A stretch of DNA of 51,407 bases from positions 1-51,407 of the forward strand of contig JAUIGV010000037.1 of NCBI GenBank assembly GCA_030432565.1, written 5' to 3'. Position numbers and translations under genes: made by a program. Below, one piece after another: positions 46,701-51,407 of this stretch. This stretch comes from Verrucomicrobiia bacterium (GTDB taxonomy: Bacteria; Verrucomicrobiota; Verrucomicrobiia; Verrucomicrobiales; Akkermansiaceae). The notes beneath the pieces are model-generated. The model made no database searches. It was not told the DNA's origin and saw nothing but the letters and a program-made list of their open reading frames with translations. Each line of letters opens with the position of its first letter. Positions within the stretch are counted from its first letter, which is position 1.

Positions 46701-47055
46701 GACGACCTGGATCGACGTCGACCGTCTCCTCGAACTCTTCGATCTCACCCGCCCCGATATCCTCGCGCGCGATGAAGGGAAAATCCTTGCCGGCATCCGT
46801 AAAGTCGCCTCAGGCCTTCCGACCTATATTACCCTCAAAGAAGTTAAAAAACGCTGGGGCAATGGACAGGAGGACGTCTTCCCCGTTACGCAATTCGAAA
46901 AACTGTGGGGAGATCTCACCACTCTCTCCGGGATTGATTCAAAGTTCATTGTCGTCCCAAGGTCACGCGGCCAGCAGCTCAAAGACCCCGCCCAACTCGA
47001 CGCTTGGCTCCGCGATGGCTCGGCAGATCACATCGAGTCTCTCTGCGAGTGGTAA
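43744..47055 (+). CDS. GHMP sugar kinase - UTP-sugar pyrophosphorylase fusion
   Basis: The 1103-residue protein has two enzymatic halves. Residues about 175-590 resemble the L-fucokinase type of GHMP kinase: RMDLTHSAWSDIFFL, PKGSRLAVSTNLLAALI near 308, GGSGGGWQDSGGVWPGIKLI near 362 and GGMSGGGMGFIV near 522. Residues about 730-1100 resemble eukaryote-type UDP-sugar pyrophosphorylase: ITLAAGAGSRWTQGAGVCKAL near 732 and LHPVGHFYEVPN, MLHNIDTLGADVD. Together they would phosphorylate a free sugar and then activate it as a nucleotide sugar. In Bacteroides FKP the order is reversed. The ATP loop reads GSRLAVST instead of GSGLGTSS, so kinase activity needs testing. It is likely cotranscribed with the preceding nucleotidyltransferase. 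Confidence 0.82.
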   Translation: MLVSLITAEDPVIRDRSLADSCAPLDTDSLLRECSELDAFRRTSENLYHRVRAIFFLQAIYRFHLPGKLPVSATGSIPFEGYEYLLGRHFEEAIDVFLEIQDQDGPSDGICSALASAYHQLAFQTLADQVRKSVRTVRGNQWMFRMGHPADHPLRIRRELLEQDEHRFPILCERTPVRMDLTHSAWSDIFFLGMDFPQGARVVNVSVDLAVHGRDSKPKPPVEAYFRIIDEPVLKLTSIDLKATAVISSLGDVFDFAKDYLGLLKAAVIASGIIPPGIEGSGKSLADLLNRLAGPNRGIEIISSVNDIPKGSRLAVSTNLLAALISACMRATGQTNSLTGELTESERRLVLARAILGEWIGGSGGGWQDSGGVWPGIKLIEGEVAGETDPEHGISRGRLMPKHKVFNQEEIPDSARQALTDSLILVHGGMAQNVGPILEMVTEKYLLRSSAEWKARQEALDLLDQIVKALAGGDIRELGRLTTANFRGPLQTIIPWATNHFTETLITRVSEKFGDDFWGFWMLGGMSGGGMGFIVDPSRKQEALNIIHDIMIQTKRELENALPFAMDPVVYDFGINPHGTFGQIHHGEEALLPPSYYHLALADTLRTPPADLSPTARAELDQFARACRTNSAFSSSVESLFETLIPRIGDQSAGDNSLSKLLTENGFDRRQHEQIRKDLVEGRIGLAQNRLPATTVIKDVAPEDVTDFTKSDATENLALGEQALADGEVGVITLAAGAGSRWTQGAGVCKALHPFVRLAGRHRTFVETHLAKSRKRGQEAGTTIPHIFTTSYLTHQPTRQFLDTVDGYNYPGSLHLSQGRSVGLRMIPTVRDLRFAWEEMPQQVLDEQQQKMRDSVRAALLNWARSTGEASDYTDNLPLQCLHPVGHFYEVPNLLLNGTLANLLEERPQLKTLMLHNIDTLGADVDPALLGHHLASDTGLTFEVITRRLEDRGGGLASIGGRPRLLEGLAMPREEDEFALSYYNSMTTWIDVDRLLELFDLTRPDILARDEGKILAGIRKVASGLPTYITLKEVKKRWGNGQEDVFPVTQFEKLWGDLTTLSGIDSKFIVVPRSRGQQLKDPAQLDAWLRDGSADHIESLCEW

Positions 47056-47098
47056 ACTTGAGCATTGTATTCCCTCAGCTCTGGTCGATTCTATCAAT

Positions 47099-47740
47099 AT
47101 GAGATTATTTTTACTCATATCGGCAATACTATCGTCATCGGCACTTGCCCGATATTACGAGTTCAATCTTACGGAAGCAAATGACGACCGCGATTCGTAT
47201 GGGATTCCGGAGGGCCACGAAGTTTATCTTTTGGACGTAGACGTTCCCTGGGGACTCATCGCGGTTTACTTTTCATATGATCCTGCTGATTCCGGCATGG
47301 TAACTATTTCCACCCAATATCTGGGCATTGCACAGGCCTATCAATTTTACGCGGTTGACTCCCCGACTTCGGATGACCGGTTGCAAATCTCTTCCAACGC
47401 CGGCGATGACGAACTGAGTTCACCTTTCACGATTTCGTCCGGAGATTCACAATTCATCACCTTCGAAAGTGAAATCCTCGGAGAAGCTGGCTGGGTCCAA
47501 ATCGCATACGACAAGGACGAAGGGCTCAACATCATTTCACAAAATGAAAATCCCACTCCGCGAGAACCAGAGATTTCGTTCGGGAATGGCCGTGTTTTCG
47601 TCACCGCATCGCATCTGGGAATTATCCAACAATCATCCGATCTCAGGAATTGGACGAATGTCAGCAGTCAGGGCGGTTCAGTAACACTCATCATGTCCCA
47701 ATTAAGCGGCCCCGTTTTCTTCCGCGAACTCTGTCCTTAG
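47099..47740 (+). CDS. secreted protein of unknown function with verrucomicrobial C-terminal motif
   Basis: ATG 47099 starts a signal peptide (MRLFLLISAILSSSALA) and gives 213 residues; the longer frame overlaps the kinase fusion and is not used. The mature protein is beta-rich, acidic and has no catalytic motif I recognise. The C-terminus, QQSSDLRNWTNVSSQGG then FFRELCP, matches the short terminal module (SSDLxNWTxV...FFRL) found on many secreted verrucomicrobial proteins. The stop codon falls inside the left inverted repeat of a MITE-like element. The gene may therefore have been ended by the insertion, although the terminal module looks complete. Confidence 0.7.
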   Translation: MRLFLLISAILSSSALARYYEFNLTEANDDRDSYGIPEGHEVYLLDVDVPWGLIAVYFSYDPADSGMVTISTQYLGIAQAYQFYAVDSPTSDDRLQISSNAGDDELSSPFTISSGDSQFITFESEILGEAGWVQIAYDKDEGLNIISQNENPTPREPEISFGNGRVFVTASHLGIIQQSSDLRNWTNVSSQGGSVTLIMSQLSGPVFFRELCP

Positions 47741-47952
47741 ACCATTTGCCAGAAGTGATTGCGGGAAAAGGCCGAGACTGTGGGAATTGAGGGCAAGGCG
47801 CGAGGAAGGGGCGTATGAACATACGCAACTGACGAGCAACGCCGCAATCGGCTCCCACGGGCCGGAAGTCTGTCAGCCCTCCCGCGCAGCGGCTGATCCT
47901 CTCGGCACAATAATCCCCGTTTTCACGTAAGGACTTTTGGCAGATGGTCTAA
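47737..47952. mobile_element. MITE-like element with 20-bp terminal inverted repeats
   Basis: TTAGACCATTTGCCAGAAGT at the left end and the reverse complement of TTAGACCATCTGCCAAAAGT at the right match at 18 of 20 bases. The 216-base interior has no gene. It can fold extensively: GCGTATG-AA-CATACGC is a perfect hairpin, GATTGCGG pairs with CCGCAATC, and GTGGGA pairs with TCCCAC. This is the structure of a non-autonomous transposon or palindromic repeat. Target-site duplications are not obvious. Confidence 0.7.
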
Positions 47953-47962
47953 TCGAAAGGCT

Positions 47963-48553
47963 TCAAATCTCCACGGCCTCCGCAAGCATCCGGCGATACT
48001 CGGCCGCAGGCACCTCATATCCCCCAAAGGTTCGGAGATGATCCGTCATCCACTGGGTATCCAATAAGATGGCCCGCTCTTCGCGAAGCCACTCCACCAG
48101 ATTCACCAACGCAATCTTGCTCGCATCGGTCTTACGGCTAAACATGCTCTCACCAAAAAACGCCCGTCCCAGTCGAACCCCGTAAAGCCCGCCTTGCAGC
48201 CCATCTTCATCCCAACATTCCACCGAATGGGCAAAGCCCTGGTCGAAAAGGGCGCAATAACTCTCCATGATCACCGGGTCGATCCACGTCTCATCCCGAT
48301 CACTGCATCCTTCCATCACCTTCCGGAATGAAGTATCGAACCGGATCTCAAAAGGCCGCTTCTTCATCGCCCGCTTCAAACCATGCGGAATGTGAAAACG
48401 ATCATCCAATGGGATGATCCCCCGTTCCTTCGGCTGAAACCAATAGATTTCCCCATCTTCCGACATCGGAAAGACGCCCTCCACATAGGCGCCCAAAAGA
48501 ACTTCGGTCGGAATTTTCTCCACAACGGTATTTTCGCGATACAAAGCCTCCAT
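47963..48553 (-). CDS. aat: leucyl/phenylalanyl-tRNA-protein transferase
   Basis: The 196-residue enzyme moves Leu or Phe from aminoacyl-tRNA to proteins with N-terminal Arg or Lys, marking them for ClpS/ClpAP. Family motifs are GAYVEGVFPM, IYWFQPKERGIIPLD, FEIRFDTSFRKVMEGCSDR, TWIDPVIMESYCALFDQGFAHSVECW, GGLYGVRLGRAFFGESMFSRKTDASKIAL and LLDTQWMTDHLRTFGG. It is shorter than the E. coli protein at the N-terminus, as in many phyla. It is divergent from yceD, with start codons only 20 bases apart. Confidence 0.96.
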   Translation of the reverse strand: MEALYRENTVVEKIPTEVLLGAYVEGVFPMSEDGEIYWFQPKERGIIPLDDRFHIPHGLKRAMKKRPFEIRFDTSFRKVMEGCSDRDETWIDPVIMESYCALFDQGFAHSVECWDEDGLQGGLYGVRLGRAFFGESMFSRKTDASKIALVNLVEWLREERAILLDTQWMTDHLRTFGGYEVPAAEYRRMLAEAVEI

Positions 48554-48573
48554 TTCAATCTACAATTCCCCCC

Positions 48574-49056
48574 ATGAAGATCGACCTTGCCAATTTACCC
48601 TCAGAAGGCCAGCACTTCGAAGGGGAGCTTCCTCCCGAAGTCTTTGACCTCCAGGAAAGTGACATTATCAGCGTCAGCCCGCTGAAATACTCCCTTTTCG
48701 CCCAGCGCTTCGACACTGAACTCCTTCTCACCGGCAGCCTTGAGGCCACCTTTGAGCTCACCTGCATGCGCAGCCTCCATCCCTTCAAACAAACCATCTC
48801 AATGCCCTCCGCCGCCGTCAGCATTGAACTCGGCAACGACGGCTTCATCGATCCCGCTCCCCAAATACGGGAGGAAATCCTGATCGAGCTCCCCACCAAC
48901 CCGCGCTGCGAGGAGGGAGACACGCCCGGAAATTGCGAAATAGATCCGAAGTATTTAGCAGTAGACAAACCGACCGATGATGGAGTAGAACCCGCCCCCG
49001 CGCCGGAAAAACCCAACCCATGGGGTGCTCTCGACGCGTTGGACTCTCAAGATTAA
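48574..49056 (+). CDS. yceD: YceD/DUF177 family protein
   Basis: The 160-residue protein resembles DUF177 in its beta-strand pattern and in the central [20 protein letters not shown] segment; the usual CxRCL is reduced to a single Cys. A C-terminal [14 protein letters not shown] and an acidic, Pro-rich tail ([17 protein letters not shown]) follow. It stands directly before rpmF, the standard arrangement yceD-rpmF-plsX. YceD is linked to 23S rRNA and ribosome biogenesis in bacteria and plastids. A 20-base gap separates it from rpmF, so they are probably cotranscribed. Confidence 0.88.
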   Translation: MKIDLANLPSEGQHFEGELPPEVFDLQESDIISVSPLKYSLFAQRFDTELLLTGSLEATFELTCMRSLHPFKQTISMPSAAVSIELGNDGFIDPAPQIREEILIELPTNPRCEEGDTPGNCEIDPKYLAVDKPTDDGVEPAPAPEKPNPWGALDALDSQD

Positions 49057-49076
49057 CCTTCTTACCCACCAGATTC

Positions 49077-49259
49077 ATGGCCTCACCAAAACGTCGCACC
49101 TCCAAGCACAAACAGAAGCTCCGCCGTGGAGCCAACCGTTGGCGCAAGCCCCTGCTCAAGACTTGTCCTGAGTGCGGCTCCAATGTCCCCGGACACATCG
49201 CCTGCCCATCTTGCGGAACATACCGCGATCGCCAGGTGGTCGACGTCGATCTCGTCTAG
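49077..49259 (+). CDS. rpmF: 50S ribosomal protein L32
   Basis: The 60-residue protein begins [20 protein letters not shown], the basic N-terminus of L32. Two zinc-type pairs follow, TCPECGSNV and ACPSCGTYR, so this is the C+ form that binds zinc. The start at 49077 is set by this pattern; an earlier in-frame ATG overlaps yceD. It forms part of the large ribosomal subunit near the peptide exit region. It is followed by a terminator just before plsX. Confidence 0.97.
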   Translation: MASPKRRTSKHKQKLRRGANRWRKPLLKTCPECGSNVPGHIACPSCGTYRDRQVVDVDLV

Positions 49260-49296
49260 ATCGCGTCAACCGACACATTTTCCAACACTTCACTGA

Positions 49297-49323
49297 GCGC
49301 GGGGGCACCCTCCGCGCTTTTTT
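49297..49323 (+). terminator. rho-independent terminator between rpmF and plsX
   Basis: AGCGCGG and CCGCGCT form a 7-bp GC-rich stem with a 9-base loop, ending in a run of five T. It ends 6 bases before the plsX ATG, so plsX translation initiation would overlap it; partial readthrough or attenuation is likely. Confidence 0.75.
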
Positions 49324-49329
49324 ACCGTG

Positions 49330-50361
49330 ATGAAGATTGCACTCGATGCCATGGGCGGCGACCACGCCCCCGGAGTCAACCTCGAAGGAGCGCGCGACAT
49401 TCTCGCCGAAAACTCCGAGATCGAATCCATCCTCCTCACCGGTCCCGCCGACCAGTTGAGGAAAGCGGCCGCCGAATGCGGACTCACCGACCCGCGTGCC
49501 GTCTTCATCGAGGCACCCGAAGTCGTCGGCATGGAGGAATCCGGAGCCAAAGCCCTCCGGCGCAAAAAGAACTCCTCCATCTCCATCGCGGCCGACCTCG
49601 TCAAAAACGGCGAAGCCCAGGCCCTCGTCTCCGCCGGTAACACCGGAGCAGCCGTGGCAGCTGCGACCGTGAAACTCCGCCTCCTAAAAGGGGTGCAACG
49701 AGCCGGCATCGCCTCCCCCATGCCGAACGAATTCGGCGTCTGCAACCTCCTCGACGCCGGAGCCAATCCCGAAGCAAAGCCCAGTCACCTTCTCGACTAC
49801 GCCATCATGGGCAGCGTTTACGCCCGCGAAGTCCTCAAAGTCGCCGACCCCAAAGTGGGCATCATGTCCAATGGTGAGGAAGAAGAAAAAGGCACCGCTT
49901 TCACCAAGGAGACCCTCATTCTCCTCAAGCACCTCGTCGACCAAGGCAACGCCCCTTTCACCCTTCGCGGAAATGTCGAAGGCCACGACCTTTTCCAAAC
50001 CCAACTCGATGTCTGTCTCTGCGACGGATTCACCGGAAACATCGTTCTCAAAAGCTGCGAAGCGACAGCAAAAGCGATGTCCAAGTGGATGAAGGAAGAG
50101 TTCAAAAAGAACCCCGTCCGTATCGCCGGAGCGCTCTTGGGCAAAGGTGCCTTCAAGGCTGTCAAGGACCGCACCAACTACGAATCTTACGGCGGCTCCC
50201 CGCTTCTCGGAGTCAACGGCGTCGTCATCATCGCCCACGGTGGATCATCCGCCCTCGCGATTAAAAACGCCCTCAAAATGTCCGCCGAAGCCCTCAAACA
50301 CGAGGTCAACCCGAAGATCGAAGAAGCGATCGCCAGAATTACCCTTCCAGACCCCACTTAG
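49330..50361 (+). CDS. plsX: phosphate acyltransferase PlsX
   Basis: ATG 49330 gives 343 residues (MKIALDAMGGDHAP); a GTG one codon earlier is also in frame. PlsX converts acyl-ACP to acyl-phosphate, the first step of phospholipid synthesis by the PlsX/PlsY route. Motifs: AMGGDHAPGVNLEGA, RRKKNSSISIAADLVKNGEAQALVSAGNTGAA, MSNGEEEEKGTAFTKE, GNVEGHDLFQTQLDVCLCDGFTGNIVLKS and NGVVIIAHGGSSALAI. It is a peripheral membrane enzyme. Position after yceD-rpmF is the standard bacterial order; fabH does not follow here. Confidence 0.97.
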   Translation: MKIALDAMGGDHAPGVNLEGARDILAENSEIESILLTGPADQLRKAAAECGLTDPRAVFIEAPEVVGMEESGAKALRRKKNSSISIAADLVKNGEAQALVSAGNTGAAVAAATVKLRLLKGVQRAGIASPMPNEFGVCNLLDAGANPEAKPSHLLDYAIMGSVYAREVLKVADPKVGIMSNGEEEEKGTAFTKETLILLKHLVDQGNAPFTLRGNVEGHDLFQTQLDVCLCDGFTGNIVLKSCEATAKAMSKWMKEEFKKNPVRIAGALLGKGAFKAVKDRTNYESYGGSPLLGVNGVVIIAHGGSSALAIKNALKMSAEALKHEVNPKIEEAIARITLPDPT

Positions 50362-50395
50362 CAGAGCCCGTGCCCATGTCCCAAGAGGCCAGGCA

Positions 50396-50755
50396 TCAAA
50401 ATTTTTCAACCCAAAACACACCCCAATAACCGAGGCTCAAGGTTGTGAGTATCGTCAACACGATTGCCGCGACTGGCATTTTCACACCCACCCTCCAAGC
50501 GGTCACAGCCAGCCCCCAGGCACAGGCAACACTCGCGGTGCACGACAGATCGCCCAGAATCCTCGCGGCACCCCTCCCACCATAAGGCTGAAGAAACACC
50601 CACATCAAATACGTCAATGACGCACACACGGCCAGCCGGTAGCGCTCAACCACGTCAATCGCCGCATTCTCTTTCCGGCAGGCAAAATACAAGGCCACAA
50701 AAAGCGCGAGGGGTAATAGCAAAACCCAAATAGGCTTTAAGGAAACGTTGTCCAT
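50396..50755 (-). CDS. small multi-pass membrane protein
   Basis: ATG 50755 gives 119 residues; a longer frame upstream crosses the inverted repeat and is not used. There are four hydrophobic segments: PIWVLLLPLALFVALYFA, YRLAVCASLTYLMWVFL, LSCTASVACAWGLAVTAW and PVAAIVLTILTTLSLGYWGVFW. It converges with plsX, with 34 bases between stops. No family was recognised. Confidence 0.6.
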   Translation of the reverse strand: MDNVSLKPIWVLLLPLALFVALYFACRKENAAIDVVERYRLAVCASLTYLMWVFLQPYGGRGAARILGDLSCTASVACAWGLAVTAWRVGVKMPVAAIVLTILTTLSLGYWGVFWVEKF

Positions 50756-50783
50756 CCGGCAAAGCCTACCATCAAGGTCAAAT

Positions 50784-50844
50784 GTAGCTGAAAGCTCCAG
50801 CTTTCGGATTCTCGATGAAACCGAGAGCTGGAGCTCCCGGCTAC
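50784..50844. repeat. 24-bp imperfect inverted repeat with AGCTCCAGCT core
   Basis: The arms 50784-50807 (starting GTAGCTGAAAGCTCCAGCT) and 50821-50844 (reverse complement starts GTAGCCGGGAGCTCCAGCT) match at 20 of 24 bases around a 13-base loop. The right arm contains the TAG stop of the partial sulfatase. The AGCCGGGAGCT sequence also occurs near 6087-6160. This is probably a dispersed REP-like element. Confidence 0.6.
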
Positions 50845-51407
50845 CGGTCCTTCCCCACGATTTTCTCAAACTCCGCTTCCATCTCCTTCGCGATCTCACC
50901 CTTCTGCTCGATTAAATTGTGGGCCTCGCTGGGATCATCTCCGAGATGATAAAGGTGGTATGGTTTTCCAAAGGCTTTGCCCTTCGGCTTCTGCCGTCCG
51001 CCCGACCCATCCCCCAAAACCAACTTCCACGGACCTTTCCGAATCGCAAATGTCCCCGAAGCCGAGTGATTGATCACACCCGGGCGCTCTACCCCTTTTT
51101 CGCCTTTCAACTGGGGTGCAAAGCTATAGCTGTCCTCGCCAGCCCCCTTTGGCAATTCCGAGCCAACAATATCAGCCACCGTCGCCAAAACATCAGTGAG
51201 ACAAACGGCATCCTCCACCCTTGCCCCGGCCTTGATCTGCTTGGGCCACCTCACAAAAAAGGGAACACGATGCCCTCCTTCCCAAACATCGGCCTTCGTC
51301 CCCCGCCAATGATAGTTGGCTGAGTGATCCTCCGGCCGATATCCCTGATCCTTGATATTTTTGAGGTGATGATCCTCTTTCTCCCATCGGCGAAACATGA
51401 ATGATCC
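50841..51407 (-). CDS. sulfatase, C-terminal part (cut by window end)
   Basis: The frame is open through the window edge; the visible 188 or so codons are the C-terminal end of a formylglycine sulfatase. Recognisable parts are NYHWRGTKADVWEGGHRVPFFVRWPKQI, LTDVLATVADIVGSELP, a SYSFAPQLKG segment, AIRKGPWKLVLGD and the closing HLYHLGDDPSEAHNLIEQK. The last phrase is the standard sulfatase end. The catalytic Cys motif lies outside. This is the window's third sulfatase domain, and no close relationship with the tandem pair is evident from the part seen. Confidence 0.93.
   Translation of the reverse strand, partial: GSFMFRRWEKEDHHLKNIKDQGYRPEDHSANYHWRGTKADVWEGGHRVPFFVRWPKQIKAGARVEDAVCLTDVLATVADIVGSELPKGAGEDSYSFAPQLKGEKGVERPGVINHSASGTFAIRKGPWKLVLGDGSGGRQKPKGKAFGKPYHLYHLGDDPSEAHNLIEQKGEIAKEMEAEFEKIVGKDR

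Noticed and set aside
1-51407. CRISPR array, tRNA or rRNA genes
   Set aside because: No regularly spaced direct repeats and no cloverleaf or rRNA-like conserved segments were noticed on reading either strand; this was not an exhaustive computed search.

Overview
The window looks like the chromosome of a Verrucomicrobiota bacterium, probably a free-living marine or other polysaccharide-degrading member of the Verrucomicrobiales. The evidence is the gene content: a PSD1-type cytochrome with a DUF1501 partner, a PVC-type CxxCH protein with propeller and HEAT repeats, several formylglycine sulfatases, a PEP-CTERM protein, a long-tailed ECF sigma factor with helical-repeat partners, and secreted proteins with the C-terminal tail common in this phylum. 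The taxonomic call is inference; no rRNA or tRNA gene is visible.

Layout. 1-7.6 kb: an unknown membrane protein, a decayed stretch without a convincing intact gene, a large secreted beta-helix protein, an IS30-like remnant and a PEP-CTERM protein. 7.6-11.0 kb: an overlapping operon of a sigma factor and helical-repeat proteins, with an apparent +1 frameshift at TTT-TGA. 11.2-15.8 kb: GMC oxidoreductase, gluconate dehydrogenase subunit 3-like protein, small lipoprotein, AbgT transporter. 16.0-27.5 kb: tricorn protease, double-sulfatase fusion, metallophosphoesterase, proB, PQQ propeller, GH99/GH71-like enzyme. 27.7-38.1 kb: PVC cytochrome protein, LTA-synthase-like enzyme, receiver-domain pseudogene, small membrane protein, DUF1501/PSD1 pair. 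38.1-41.4 kb: a GbsR/MarR-associated cassette (below). 41.5-47.1 kb: pgk and two sugar-nucleotide genes, one a GHMP-kinase/UGPase fusion. 47.1-51.4 kb: a secreted protein, a MITE-like element, aat, the yceD-rpmF-plsX lipid/ribosome group, a small membrane protein and the end of another sulfatase.

The most notable region is 38122-41372 on the minus strand. A GbsR/MarR regulator is followed by a DCC-family thiol-disulfide oxidoreductase, two paralogous membrane proteins, a wax-synthase-like MBOAT acyltransferase and a 70-residue SelW/Rdx protein that is open only if an in-frame TGA is read as selenocysteine (Cys-Glu-Gln-Sec). A hand-folded stem-loop lies where a bacterial SECIS element should be. 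Near-identical 18-bp palindromes precede both the regulator and the DCC gene, which suggests an autoregulated redox and membrane-lipid regulon. Conventional gene calling would miss the selenoprotein.

Many adjacent genes overlap by ATGA (9005/9008, 11428/11431, 35214/35217, 39284/39287, 39709/39712), pointing to translational coupling. Gene decay is also visible: a receiver domain with two stops, a transposase tail, a coherent reading frame past a sulfatase stop, and fragments in 1250-2690.
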